A stretch of DNA of 64,000 bases from Ruminococcus sp. JC304 (GCA_000285855.2 HE978651.1:3376462-3440461), one strand, 5' to 3'; positions 41,748-51,516 are shown, counted from the first letter of the stretch. Made by a program: numbers and translations. Notes: generated by a model not told the origin, from the letters alone.

Positions 41748-42863
41748 ATGTATGAGGCATTTGGAATCGTAAGTTCTTCCGGGAGAAATATTTATGTAGA
41801 TGGAATGCAGGATTTCCGCCCCATCGGCGCATTTTCCTTCCTTGGCAGATACAGAGTCATTGACTTTCCTATCTCCAATATGACTAACAGTAACATTGAC
41901 CGTATCCAGGTTTATATTAACAATAAACCACGTTCCATTGTAGAGCACGTTGGAACAGGCCGTCATTATAACATTAACTCAAAGAGCGGCAGACTTCAGC
42001 TTCTGTTCTCTGAGCACAATAACAATAATGATATTTATAATACCGATATTTCCTGCTATATGGATAATATGGAATCTCTGAGCAGAATGAACCAGCCATA
42101 TGTTGTTGTTGCTCCCAGCTATATGGTTTATTCTATTGATTTTGACCAGTTTATACATACACATATCGAATCCGGTGCAGATGTTACCATGCTTTATCAC
42201 GCAGTTGATAATGCAAAGGAAGCATATCTCACCTGTAATATTCTGGAGCTGAACCGTCAGAAGGGTGTTGAGTCCATCGGTGCCAACCATGGTAACAAGA
42301 AAAACCAGAATATTTATATGGATACCTGCGTTATGAAAACAGAGCTTTTCATCAGCCTGATCAAAGAAGCCAAGAAGCTTTCTTCCATGTATACTCTGGC
42401 AGATATCCTGAAAGCAAATTGCGGTACTCTGGATATCCGCGGCGTTGCACATAAGGGCTTCTTCGCAAGTATCACAGATTTCCCAAGTTACTATGATGCA
42501 AACATGAATCTTCTGGATTACAAAGCAGCTCAGGAGCTTTTCCATGAGAACTGGCCAATCTATACACGTACCAATGACTCCTGCCCGACTCAGTATTTCG
42601 ATACAGCAGAAGTAAAGAATTCAGTAATCTCCAACGGATGCCAGATTGAAGGTACTGTTGAAAATTCAGTAATCGGACGTGGCTGCGTGATCAAAAAAGG
42701 CGCTGTTGTCAAAAACAGTGTTGTTCTCGCTGAAGTTACAGTTGGCGAGGGTGTTCACGTAGAAAATGAAGTAGTTGATAAATGGGCTCGACTTGTTCAT
42801 AAAAAAGAAATTGTTTCCCCGGCTGACCAGCCTGGTTATATCCGCAGAGGGGATATCCTCTAA
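41748..42863 (+). CDS. glgD: Glucose-1-phosphate adenylyltransferase, GlgD subunit
   Basis: A 371-residue paralogue of GlgC that pairs with it to form the active heterotetramer of Firmicutes. It keeps the fold (FSFLGRYRVIDFPISNM, YMVYSIDFDQFI, C-terminal beta-helix) but lacks the GGRGSRL ATP loop (IVSSSGRNIY instead) and is therefore mainly regulatory. Directly downstream of glgC in one operon. Confidence 0.95.
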   Translation: MYEAFGIVSSSGRNIYVDGMQDFRPIGAFSFLGRYRVIDFPISNMTNSNIDRIQVYINNKPRSIVEHVGTGRHYNINSKSGRLQLLFSEHNNNNDIYNTDISCYMDNMESLSRMNQPYVVVAPSYMVYSIDFDQFIHTHIESGADVTMLYHAVDNAKEAYLTCNILELNRQKGVESIGANHGNKKNQNIYMDTCVMKTELFISLIKEAKKLSSMYTLADILKANCGTLDIRGVAHKGFFASITDFPSYYDANMNLLDYKAAQELFHENWPIYTRTNDSCPTQYFDTAEVKNSVISNGCQIEGTVENSVIGRGCVIKKGAVVKNSVVLAEVTVGEGVHVENEVVDKWARLVHKKEIVSPADQPGYIRRGDIL

Positions 42864-42896
42864 AAAGAACTTCACGGAATTTTCACAATTTAGGGA

Positions 42897-42924
42897 TTGA
42901 TTTTGAGAAATTGAGTGTTATAAT
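42897..42924 (+). promoter_or_regulatory. Promoter of the L25 gene
   Basis: TTGATT (42897-42902), 16-base spacer and TATAAT (42919-42924). The leader is about 130 nt and contains a hairpin GAGCAT-6-ATGCTC. This gives the L25 gene its own start, separate from glgCD. Confidence 0.65.
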
Positions 42925-43061
42925 ACAGGTGTAACAAAGATAAGAAAGAAACAACTGAATACTTAAAAATACTTAACACCACCTGGAGCATATAGAAATG
43001 CTCATGAATGAAAGATAGTGTCAAGCGTGTCACCTCAGCTGTAAAATGGAGGAAAAGTCAA

Positions 43062-43658
43062 ATGAATACTTTAAAAGCTGAAACAAGAACAATGGACACA
43101 AAGGCCAAGAGATTAAGAAGAGAAGGATACGTTACAGGTAATGTATTTGGCAAGGAGATTGAGGGTTCTCTTCCTGTTAAGATTGAAAGATCTAACGTAG
43201 AAAAGCTTCTCAAGACTAGCAACAAGGGCAGTCAGATTATGCTGGATGTGGATGGTCAGTCTTATGATGTACTGATCAAGGAGATTCAGTTCAATCCGTT
43301 AAAGGGACAGGTGGATGAAATAGATTTCCAGGCACTGGTAAGCAACGAGAAGGTACATTCCGTAGCTGAGGTCGTACTTGTAAACCATGATAAACTGATT
43401 GCTGGTGTATTACAGCAGCATCTGGAAGAGATTTCTTTCAAGGCTCTGCCATCTGCACTGGTTGACAAGGTTATGGTTGATGTTGGTGATATGAAGATCG
43501 GTGATGTGATCAAGGTCAGAGATCTTGCTATCGCTCAGGACAAAGATGTAGACTTGAAGACAGATCTTGATGCCGCAGTCGTATCCGTATCTGCAGTTCA
43601 CGTAGATCCGGCTTTGGAAGCTGAAGAGGAAGCTGCTGCTGAGGAAGAAGCTAAGTAA
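43062..43658 (+). CDS. rplY: 50S ribosomal protein L25 / general stress protein Ctc
   Basis: A 198-residue two-domain L25 (TL5/CTC type) that binds 5S rRNA. The N-terminal 95 residues form the 5S-binding beta-barrel (MNTLKAETRT, RLRREGYVTGNVFGKEI), and the C-terminal part is the TL5-type domain ending in an Ala/Glu-rich tail. The ATG at 43062 has GGAGG upstream; an in-frame start at 43008 would add 18 residues unlike the family. Confidence 0.93.
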   Translation: MNTLKAETRTMDTKAKRLRREGYVTGNVFGKEIEGSLPVKIERSNVEKLLKTSNKGSQIMLDVDGQSYDVLIKEIQFNPLKGQVDEIDFQALVSNEKVHSVAEVVLVNHDKLIAGVLQQHLEEISFKALPSALVDKVMVDVGDMKIGDVIKVRDLAIAQDKDVDLKTDLDAAVVSVSAVHVDPALEAEEEAAAEEEAK

Positions 43659-43678
43659 ATTACAAAATTATGTATTTT

Positions 43679-43716
43679 TAAAGGGACTTCACATTTTCAT
43701 GTGGAGTCCCTTTATT
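43679..43716 (+). terminator. Terminator of the L25 gene (bidirectional)
   Basis: AAAGGGACT-CACAT / ATGTG-AGTCCCTTT with one mismatch and a short loop, with T-rich sequence on both sides. It can also stop the convergent MATE transcript. Confidence 0.8.
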
Positions 43717-43775
43717 GTTATCTATCTGGCAAATAATCACAATCTGTCAGATAATCACAGCTATTATGCTTCCGC

Positions 43776-45146
43776 TTACTTCATCTTCATCAGTTCTCTT
43801 CTGGCAAAAATAATAGCCAGCGCAAATGCTGCTGCATCTGCGATCGGTCCTGCATACATAACACCGTCAATTCCCATAAACAGGGGGAAGATCACGATCA
43901 ATGGCAGGAGGAAGATCACCTGTCTGGTAAGAGACATAACAACACCCAGCTTTGCTTTTCCTATAGAAGTAAAAAATCCGGATGACATTGGCTGGATTCC
44001 GTTTGCAAAAGTCATAAACATATAAATCTTCAGATAGCGCTCTGCAAACTGGAAATACAGATCACTTCCTGTGCCAAAGATTCCCACGATCTGATGGGGA
44101 AACAGCTGGAAACACAGGAAAAAGCCGGTGGCAATAACTGTACAGGCAGTTACAGAATACCTATAAGTCTGACGCACCCTGGAATATTTTTCTGCCCCAT
44201 AGTTAAATCCCCAGATTGGCTGACAGCCCTGGGAAATTCCGATACAGATGGCCATAAATACCTGATTTACCTTGGAAATAACACCAACACAGGCAATGGG
44301 AATATCACTTCCATATATAGAAGCTGCCCCATAATACCGCAGAATATTATTCAGAACGATCTGCACCAGAGCCATTGCAATCTGATTGATACAGGATGCC
44401 AGACCCAAGGCGGTAATCGCTTTCAGATAATGTAACCGTGGCTTCAACATGGATTTTTCCAGATACATTTTCCTGAATTTCCAGAAGTACACTACAACCA
44501 GAATTCCGGATACAACCTGGCCGATCACTGTAGCCCAGGCAGCTCCCTTAATTCCCCATCCAAATCCAAAGATAAACAGAGGATCCAGGATGGTATTGAT
44601 CACTGCACCTGCTGTTACGCAAGCCATAGAATAGGTGGGACTTCTGTCTGCCCTGACAACATGATTTCCTCCCACAGATAAAATATAAAACGGAAGCCCC
44701 AATGCTGTGATTCCTGTATAATCCGCAGCATAAGGCATAACATCCTTCGTTGCACCGAACAATGTAAGAAGGGGCTTCAGAAACAGCACTACGATCACAC
44801 ATAGAACTGCACCACTGATCGCCAGAGAAGAAAGAGCAGTCCCGGCAATACTACTGGCCTTTTTTTCCCGTCCTGCCCCCATTTCCAGATTATAATTGGA
44901 AGCTCCGCCGATACCCAGGAGCAGTGCCATGGCTGTGGCAATGGTAGTCACCGGAAATGCCACATTGGTAGCTGCGTTTCCCAGCATTCCCACTCCCTGT
45001 CCGATAAAAATCTGATCCACAATATTATACATTGCACTGACCAGCATACTGATGATCGCCGGAATGGCAAATTTTCTGATCAGGCCGCCTACCGGCGCTG
45101 TGCCCAGAGGATTTTCAGCCTGTATATTTTCCTTATCCTTTTCCAA
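43776..45146 (-). CDS. MATE-family efflux transporter
   Basis: A 456-residue inner-membrane antiporter with twelve predicted transmembrane helices in two homologous halves. Typical segments are PAIISMLVSAMYNIVDQIFIGQGVG near the N-terminus and the matching SCINQIAMALVQIVLNNILRYYG in the second half. Members export cationic drugs or metabolites using Na+ or H+; the substrate cannot be read. The start is a TTG with AGGAGG seven bases upstream. Confidence 0.92.
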   Translation of the reverse strand: MEKDKENIQAENPLGTAPVGGLIRKFAIPAIISMLVSAMYNIVDQIFIGQGVGMLGNAATNVAFPVTTIATAMALLLGIGGASNYNLEMGAGREKKASSIAGTALSSLAISGAVLCVIVVLFLKPLLTLFGATKDVMPYAADYTGITALGLPFYILSVGGNHVVRADRSPTYSMACVTAGAVINTILDPLFIFGFGWGIKGAAWATVIGQVVSGILVVVYFWKFRKMYLEKSMLKPRLHYLKAITALGLASCINQIAMALVQIVLNNILRYYGAASIYGSDIPIACVGVISKVNQVFMAICIGISQGCQPIWGFNYGAEKYSRVRQTYRYSVTACTVIATGFFLCFQLFPHQIVGIFGTGSDLYFQFAERYLKIYMFMTFANGIQPMSSGFFTSIGKAKLGVVMSLTRQVIFLLPLIVIFPLFMGIDGVMYAGPIADAAAFALAIIFARRELMKMK

Positions 45147-45160
45147 GTAAATTCCTCCTA

Positions 45161-45209
45161 TTCAAGCGGATAAAATCATCCGCTTCGATACTTGCTTGAT
45201 TCGGTTAGA
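45161..45209. repeat. Dispersed palindromic repeat, copy C
   Basis: AAGCGGAT (45164-45171), 6-nt loop AAAATC, ATCCGCTT (45178-45185), followed by TCG, TACTTG and CTTGATTCGGTTA. The stop codon of the chloride channel gene (45205-45207) lies in the TCGGTTA end, so the insertion may have fixed that protein's C-terminus. Confidence 0.8.
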
Positions 45210-46491
45210 ACCTTGTGTGCCTGTTCACATATTTCGCTTTATATTTTGAATACACAATGGTCTGATCCTTATACAGTCCATAATATCCGGAAGCAGCATA
45301 ACTTATGGACACCGCAATCAGGTAAAAAGACACTCCACGGAAACCAAACATCTCAAAAGCAATCAATATAGAAGTAATCGGACAGTTTGTTACCCCACAG
45401 AATACTGCTGCCATACCACAGGCTGCGCAGATTGAGGGAGAAAGTCCCAGCAGGTTTCCCATCACACATCCAAAAGTAGCCCCCACACAGAAAGAAGGAA
45501 CAATCTCCCCTCCCCGGAAACCTGCACGCATGGTCAACGCTGTAAGAATGATTTTCCACAAAAATGCAAATGTGTCTGCCTGTCCGGTCTCTACTGCCTT
45601 AGCGATCAGCTCTGCACCGGAACCCATATATTCATCTGTTCTCAAAAGCAACGTAACTGCAATCACCAGACACGCTCCCACAACTACACGGATGTATGGA
45701 TTTTTCAGCCATTTTGCATACAGCCTTGCCACAACATTCAGCACCATACAGAATATAATACTTACAACCGCGCATCCCACAGCTACTATCACCATTTTCA
45801 GTCCTGTTTCCAAAGACAAGGCCGGAATATCCACCACATGAAAGGATTCCGGTGTAACACCCATGCCCGCTGCAAACTGAGAGGCAATCAGAGAAGCAAT
45901 CATACAGGGCATAAGAGCTGTATAATACATAACACCCACACTGACTACCTCCAGTGCAAACACAGCTGCAGCCATAGGTGTACCAAATAATGCAGAGAAA
46001 GCCGCACTCATACCACACATAACGATCACATGGCGATCTTCCTCATCCAGATGGATCCACCGTCCCAGCTGATTGGCAATACTTCCTCCCAGCTGGATCG
46101 CAGCTCCCTCTCTTCCTGCAGAACCGCCTGCCAGATGTGTCAGCGCTGTAGATATAAAAATCAAAGGTGCTGATAAAAGAGGCACATCATCCTGAGACCG
46201 GACTGTAGACAGCACCTGGTTGGTTCCTCCGTCCTCCTTACCAATTTTCTCATACAAGAATACAATGATCAGACCCATCACCGGAAGCAGAAGAAAAATC
46301 CATTCATTTGCTTTCCTGTAGGCAGTTACCCCTTTTAAAGCAAAGGAGAATAATGTACTTGCTGCCCCTGTGACACAGCCAACCACTGCCGCCAGAAACA
46401 GCCATTTCACCAGATTCCCCACATCACGTTTTATCTCCTGACCATAATATGACAGCTTTTCTTTTACCTTCCGTTCTTTTTCTTCTTCCAT
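45205..46491 (-). CDS. ClC-family chloride channel/transporter
   Basis: A 428-residue membrane protein of the ClC family with about ten to twelve helices. The filter motif around the gating glutamate is GSAGREGA (GREGP in most members), and FRGGEIVPSFCVGATFGC matches the GxFxP region. It exchanges Cl- for H+ or conducts Cl- or F-; the motif does not look like the fluoride-specific CLC-F branch. The ATG at 46491 is preferred over a TTG nine bases upstream. Its stop lies inside repeat copy C. Confidence 0.9.
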   Translation of the reverse strand: MEEEKERKVKEKLSYYGQEIKRDVGNLVKWLFLAAVVGCVTGAASTLFSFALKGVTAYRKANEWIFLLLPVMGLIIVFLYEKIGKEDGGTNQVLSTVRSQDDVPLLSAPLIFISTALTHLAGGSAGREGAAIQLGGSIANQLGRWIHLDEEDRHVIVMCGMSAAFSALFGTPMAAAVFALEVVSVGVMYYTALMPCMIASLIASQFAAGMGVTPESFHVVDIPALSLETGLKMVIVAVGCAVVSIIFCMVLNVVARLYAKWLKNPYIRVVVGACLVIAVTLLLRTDEYMGSGAELIAKAVETGQADTFAFLWKIILTALTMRAGFRGGEIVPSFCVGATFGCVMGNLLGLSPSICAACGMAAVFCGVTNCPITSILIAFEMFGFRGVSFYLIAVSISYAASGYYGLYKDQTIVYSKYKAKYVNRHTRF

Positions 46492-46632
46492 TTTCCTCAA
46501 TACCTTTCCGCATACTGTTTACTTCCTATTTTACTATAGTTCAGCAAAAAATCCTAGTCTTCCTGCTATTGCCTTGGACAGAATGTATCTAATTTTTAAA
46601 CGAACAGCAGGAAAAAACGGCATTTACAGATT

Positions 46633-47307
46633 TTATTCTCTGTAAATACCGTCTGCATTTAAAAATTCTATGCATTCCTCCATCTGGTCACAGTAACAGA
46701 TACACTGCTGCTGCATCTGATGAACAAATCGCCGGTTGCTTTCATCATACACTCCGATCACAGGAAAACCAGCTTCACGTGCTGTACAAGCCGCATGAAA
46801 TGCATCCTCAAATACCAGCGTCTCCTCTGGTTTACACCCAAGAGTCTGTGCTGCCCGCAGATAAATCTCAGGCTCATCCTTTCCCGCACCGATCTCCGAA
46901 CAGGTAAGCACTGTCTGAAAATACTCTGCAGCCCCTGTCCTCTCCAGAGCTGCCAGCGCAAGTTCTCTGTTTCCGGATGTAGCAACTGCCATTGGAATCC
47001 CATGATTTCTGAACCAATCCAAAGTCTTCCTTACTCCAGGCTTCAAAGGCGCTTCCAATCTGTAAAAATCATCTACGATTTTCAACACCTCATGAATAAT
47101 CTCAGACTCTGATTTCTCCAGATGATATTCTTTGCGCAGATAAGACGCACCCTGCTCCAGACTCATGGCATATATTTTATCACCCAGACCCTTTTCACAG
47201 GTAATTCCCAGACTTTCCAGATAAAGCTCTCCAATATTATGCCATACCGGCATGGAGTCCAGAAGTGTACCATCTACATCAAAAATCGCACCCTTACTTT
47301 TCATCAT
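46633..47307 (-). CDS. HAD-family phosphatase (beta-phosphoglucomutase-like)
   Basis: A 224-residue HAD hydrolase of subfamily IA with motif I DVDGTLLDS (residues 10-18), motif II ATSGN, the Lys of GAGKDEPE and motif IV VFEDA. The helical cap is residues 20-90. Such enzymes act on small sugar phosphates or perform phosphoglucomutation; which one is unclear. It begins 7 bases after the Hpt gene, so the two form a small operon. Confidence 0.88.
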   Translation of the reverse strand: MMKSKGAIFDVDGTLLDSMPVWHNIGELYLESLGITCEKGLGDKIYAMSLEQGASYLRKEYHLEKSESEIIHEVLKIVDDFYRLEAPLKPGVRKTLDWFRNHGIPMAVATSGNRELALAALERTGAAEYFQTVLTCSEIGAGKDEPEIYLRAAQTLGCKPEETLVFEDAFHAACTAREAGFPVIGVYDESNRRFVHQMQQQCICYCDQMEECIEFLNADGIYRE

Positions 47308-47314
47308 CTGTAAA

Positions 47315-47665
47315 TCAGTCTCCCAACATGCGGATTGCTTCTGCAGTCTTATTGTACTGCTCTTCTACTTTTGCAAAAAGCTCCTCACAGCCCTCTGTAT
47401 CTCTGCCTCTAAGCTTCTCTGTAATATCAAAGCTTGGCTCATATAAATTATCAAATCCCAGATTCTGACATACTCCCTTCAGAGTATGGGCTGCACGGAA
47501 AGCCATTTCTCCGTCCTTCTTTGCCAAACCATCCTTCAGCATCTGAAAGCTTCCATCTTCCAGAAACTTCTTTGCAAACTTCCTGATCAGTGCTTCATTT
47601 CTCAATCTGCCCAGCACATCTTCATAATCTGCCCCCATCTGTTCATAACACTCTTTGATTGTCAT
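47315..47665 (-). CDS. Hpt-domain phosphotransfer protein
   Basis: A 116-residue four-helix protein with the histidine phosphotransfer signature AHTLKGVCQNLGF (phosphorylated His in AHTLKG). Freestanding Hpt proteins carry phosphoryl groups between hybrid kinases and response regulators. No hybrid kinase or receiver gene is adjacent; the partner gene is a HAD phosphatase. AGGAG precedes the ATG. Confidence 0.9.
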   Translation of the reverse strand: MTIKECYEQMGADYEDVLGRLRNEALIRKFAKKFLEDGSFQMLKDGLAKKDGEMAFRAAHTLKGVCQNLGFDNLYEPSFDITEKLRGRDTEGCEELFAKVEEQYNKTAEAIRMLGD

Positions 47666-47957
47666 TTGACTTTCTCCTTAATACTTATTAACCCATTCCG
47701 GGTTACACATTTGTTATAATGTCCTTAAAACATCTTTGTTATTTTATCAGTTGTTTTATTTTATCACACCATATATTCCTTCACAAGTACAGAGCCTCCA
47801 AAAATATGCAAAAACATATTAAAAACCTGTAAAAAGCCAGCAAAGAGACATCTGTACATACATATCCTACATACAAATGCCTCTTCTATGTTCTTATTCA
47901 GAATCATATTTCTACAGGTCTGCACTCACAGCCTTACCTGTCCTGAACAATTATATT

Positions 47958-49463
47958 TTATCTGAAAAGTCCCTGCTCCATAAAATATTTGATAAATGGA
48001 TTTTCATCCTCCTCAGAGCCTTCCTCTTCCTGGTCTTCAGAGTCTTCATCCCCTGAACCGCCAAATGCATCTTCTATGGATTCTTCATCCTTACTGTTCT
48101 TTTTGCTATTCTTCGTTCCGTCCTTATTATCACTGTCTTCATCAGTGGTATTCTTATCCAGGGTTACTTTCACAGTATTTTCCTCATATCCGGAACCTCC
48201 AGGAACCTGCACGGTAAGTTCAACCTCCTCGCCTGGTTCATAGTAAGCCAGATAAGAAATCAGCTGTTCAATGCTGCTGACTGTTTTTCCCTCAAATTTA
48301 GTGATTACAGATTTTTCCTTCAAGCCAGCCTTCTCAGCAGCACTTCCATCCATAACCTGGTATACATAAACGCCAGACGGAATATCATATAATTGTACAG
48401 CCTGAGAATCTACCGTCTGTCCTTTGATGCCAAGTACACCATGATCCTCATCATCCAGTTTATTTCTGGCTGTCTCATTCATCAGATTCTCAAGGATATC
48501 TGTTACATCAGAGATAGCAATGGCATATCCCATACCTTCAACCTCTGTGGATGCAAGCTTTGCAGAGTTGATACCTACAACTTCACCATCCATATTCAAA
48601 AGTGCACCACCACTGTTTCCAGGGTTGATAGCGGCATCTGTCTGGATCAGGTTTACTCCGTCTGTACTTGAATCATCTGTGCTGCCGTCTGTAACTGTAT
48701 TGTTATCAGAATCCATTCTGCGGTTCTTTGCACTTACAATACCGGTAGTAACAGACTGTCCGTATCCTAATGCATTACCGATGGCAATTACCTGTTCTCC
48801 AACCTTCAGATCATCAGAGCTGCCGATCTTGGCAACAGAAATTGCATCCTCTGTGTCAGAGTCAATATCATCAATGGATACAGCTACAACTGCCAGGTCT
48901 TTTTCCTCATCAAAGCCCTTTACAGTAGCTTCTGCTGCAGTTCCGTCTGCAAAAGCTACAGATAATGTATCTGCTCCCTCTACTACATGATAGTTAGTAG
49001 CAATCAGATATTCATCGTCATTTTTACCTACAATAATACCGGAACCACTGCCCTCTACCTCCTGTTCCTGCTGTTGTGGAGCATATCCGAACATTCCGTA
49101 CATTCCGTAATAGTTCTGAACCTCCTGAACAGATTTTGTTGTGATAGATACAATGGAAGGAAGTGCTTCTGCTGCAATATCAGATACATCCAGACTTCCC
49201 TTTGCTGTATCACTCTTCTTGGAATCTGATTTGCTGTCATCCTTTTTTGCATCATCCTTATCTGCTTTCTTTTCTGATTTTGCATAAGTAAGCTTTGCGT
49301 CATTTTTATCTGCTGCCTGCACGGTAGTCTCCCCTGTCAGTGCACTGAATCCCTCAAAGCTTCCTGCTGCCACACCACCTGCAAGAACTGCACACAGGCT
49401 AAGTGTCAGACCCTTCTTTACAATTTTTCTGATTTTATCATTATTTTTATCCTTATTCATCAT
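47958..49463 (-). CDS. htrA: HtrA/DegP-like membrane serine protease
   Basis: A 501-residue envelope quality-control protease. The order is: N-terminal membrane anchor or signal (about residues 20-45), a Lys/Asp-rich linker, a trypsin-like domain (about 85-305) with His in ATNYHVVEGAD, Asp in EEKDLAVVAV and Ser in NPGNSGGALL, a PDZ domain (about 320-430), and a Glu/Asp-rich tail before a short conserved end. The catalytic triad is intact. The ATG at 49463 follows AGGAGG; the frame extends 8 codons upstream without a ribosome binding site. Monocistronic. Confidence 0.93.
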   Translation of the reverse strand: MMNKDKNNDKIRKIVKKGLTLSLCAVLAGGVAAGSFEGFSALTGETTVQAADKNDAKLTYAKSEKKADKDDAKKDDSKSDSKKSDTAKGSLDVSDIAAEALPSIVSITTKSVQEVQNYYGMYGMFGYAPQQQEQEVEGSGSGIIVGKNDDEYLIATNYHVVEGADTLSVAFADGTAAEATVKGFDEEKDLAVVAVSIDDIDSDTEDAISVAKIGSSDDLKVGEQVIAIGNALGYGQSVTTGIVSAKNRRMDSDNNTVTDGSTDDSSTDGVNLIQTDAAINPGNSGGALLNMDGEVVGINSAKLASTEVEGMGYAIAISDVTDILENLMNETARNKLDDEDHGVLGIKGQTVDSQAVQLYDIPSGVYVYQVMDGSAAEKAGLKEKSVITKFEGKTVSSIEQLISYLAYYEPGEEVELTVQVPGGSGYEENTVKVTLDKNTTDEDSDNKDGTKNSKKNSKDEESIEDAFGGSGDEDSEDQEEEGSEEDENPFIKYFMEQGLFR

Positions 49464-49634
49464 GGTTAAGTCCCTCCTGATTCTCAATTACCCGTTTCAG
49501 TGTCTGTTCACTGCAACTCTCTGTTTCCTTTTGATGTTTCTAAGTATAGGGATGATTTGTGTTGAATGTGTGGGAAAATTGTGTTTAATCTGTGACATAT
49601 TATGGCACTGGATCCCCTTTCACCAGTATCATAT

Positions 49635-49660
49635 AAAAAGCGCCCTCATGGACGCTTTTT
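49635..49660 (-). terminator. Terminator of aroE
   Basis: AAAAAGCG (49635-49642) pairs with CGCTTTTT (49653-49660) around a 10-nt loop, 17 bases after the aroE stop; the T-run forms part of the stem. Confidence 0.75.
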
Positions 49661-49676
49661 ATCTATTCTCACAGCC

Positions 49677-50543
49677 TTAAGAAAAATACTTTTCCTTTAT
49701 AATTTCTACCGGCATATCCTCTCCGGTCCAAAGCTTAAAGGAAGCAGCTCCCTGGTACAGAAGCATATACATACCATTGCCGGTTCTGCAACCTGCCTCC
49801 TTTGCTTCACGGAGCAGTCTGGTTTCTTTGGGATTATAGATTACATCAAATACAAAGAGATCCTTGTGGAACATGGAGGTATCTGTAATGATAGTTCTGT
49901 CTGTGTTCGGTGCCATTCCCACGGAAGTACCGTTTACCAGGATCGCGCTGTCTGCGATAGACCCACGGAGAACCTCCGGATCTTCATAATCGTGAAGTGT
50001 CACTTTACATTTTGTACGCTCATTTAATTTGGCAACGATTTCCTCTGCTCTTGAGAAAAATCCATCCCTCACATTAAATACATTGATCTCTGCAACTCCA
50101 TCCAGTGCAGCCTGTACCAGAATGGCAGTGGCAGCACCACCGGCTCCCAGAAGTGTCATCTTTTTGCCGATAATATCCACACCGTTCTCAGCAACTGCCC
50201 GCATAAATCCTACACCGTCTGTAGTGTATGCAGTCAATACACCATTATCGTTTACAATGGTATTACATGCACCGGAAATCTCTGATGCAGGAGAAACCTT
50301 ATCTGCCAGCTTACACATAATGTTCTTGCCCGGCATAGTGATATTCCAGCCTCTGGCGCCCATAGTCCTCAGTCCCTGGACTGCCTCCGGCATTTTTTCC
50401 TCCGGCACGTCAAATGCAAGATATGTATAATCAAGTCCCAGCTGGTCGCATGCCTCATTGTGCATTTCCGGAGAAACACTGTGTGCAACCGGACTTCCAA
50501 GTAAACATAATAATCCTGTGTGTCCTGTAATATGTTTTGACAT
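49677..50543 (-). CDS. aroE: Shikimate dehydrogenase
   Basis: Reduces 3-dehydroshikimate with NADPH in the chorismate pathway. The 288 residues have the substrate-binding SVSPEMHNEA, the catalytic Lys in NITMPGK (commonly NVTxPxK), the Asp in TTDGVGF, and the NADP-binding GAGGAATA. The ATG at 50543 is preceded by AAAGGA; the frame extends 7 codons upstream without support. It stands alone, away from other aro genes. Quinate activity cannot be excluded for this family. Confidence 0.92.
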   Translation of the reverse strand: MSKHITGHTGLLCLLGSPVAHSVSPEMHNEACDQLGLDYTYLAFDVPEEKMPEAVQGLRTMGARGWNITMPGKNIMCKLADKVSPASEISGACNTIVNDNGVLTAYTTDGVGFMRAVAENGVDIIGKKMTLLGAGGAATAILVQAALDGVAEINVFNVRDGFFSRAEEIVAKLNERTKCKVTLHDYEDPEVLRGSIADSAILVNGTSVGMAPNTDRTIITDTSMFHKDLFVFDVIYNPKETRLLREAKEAGCRTGNGMYMLLYQGAASFKLWTGEDMPVEIIKEKYFS

Positions 50544-50627
50544 AATCTGTATTCCTTTCCGCATTTTATTCGTAATTCAGATTATACACGATTTAAAGTG
50601 ATAAAGCAAGTCTGTGGAAACAAACTA

Positions 50628-51275
50628 TTAATTGTGCCATGCCAGCCTTCTGCTTGCAGGATGGCATCCTCCTGTCATCCAGTCTACATCATTGGTGATC
50701 CAGTCCATGATCCCCAGCTGTCTGGTTTCCCAGGCTACGGTTGCCTCATGCTCCTCCGGTGTCTCATCTCTCTCCATAGTCGTGTCAATTTCGTCATATC
50801 CAAAGATATATCCACCTGCGCTCCAGATACTGAAATTGCTGTCCGGGCCCGGATCCACAGTATCCCCTCTCTGTGCGATCAGTCCGTCATGTCTCGCCTT
50901 ATACTCTTCCTCGCAGCCATCCTTCAGCTTTGTCATAAACATCCTGTGACGGATCAGCTCCTTGCTTTCCCTGACAACTCCAAAGTTGTGATACATCAGA
51001 CGCATATCCTCTCCCGGAGTAGAAATCCACTGAAAAGTATCCTGGATTTTCTCTGTCAGTCTGTCTCTCACTGACTTCTCCTCTGCATTGAGCACAGCAC
51101 CGTCTGCTTTCTCATAATATCCAAAGATCAGCTGTTCTACATTCCAGATACTGAAATTTTTAATCTGGTTTCTGTCCAGAAAACCGGTAAGCTCCGGCCA
51201 GATCTCCCCAAGCTTCCGGCGATATGTATTCATCTGACCATCTTTCACTTTCATGGCAAACGCATGTCTTTCCAT
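50628..51275 (-). CDS. Tandem L-rhamnose-mutarotase-like protein (two DUF718 domains)
   Basis: A 215-residue protein made of two copies of the roughly 104-residue RhaM fold, which interconverts anomers of L-rhamnose. Domain 1 (residues 1-105) has AFAMKVKDG and IWPEL, but the family's catalytic His position (YxRRHxxIW) is Leu (YRRKLGEIW). Domain 2 (about 108-215) keeps it (YKARHDGLI) and has NFSIWSAGGYIFGYDE. It diverges from the sugar-uptake module on the plus strand, so it may act on the same sugar. Substrate not proven. Confidence 0.8.
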   Translation of the reverse strand: MERHAFAMKVKDGQMNTYRRKLGEIWPELTGFLDRNQIKNFSIWNVEQLIFGYYEKADGAVLNAEEKSVRDRLTEKIQDTFQWISTPGEDMRLMYHNFGVVRESKELIRHRMFMTKLKDGCEEEYKARHDGLIAQRGDTVDPGPDSNFSIWSAGGYIFGYDEIDTTMERDETPEEHEATVAWETRQLGIMDWITNDVDWMTGGCHPASRRLAWHN

Positions 51276-51516
51276 AATATAAAAACCTCCTTAAAAGTAA
51301 CCAAAATAATACTGCAGCCGCAGATACAGATTACCTTCAGACTACAGTATTATTCTACCACATATTTACAGATATTCTATCCTTTTTTATTCTTTCAAGA
51401 AATCACTCTCAAATTTTCCATATATTATTTTATTTCTCTCCATTTTAAATATATCAAAATGACTATATACTTATCTTACTCGATAATCACTTTTAATAAA
51501 AAGGAGGACAAAAAGT

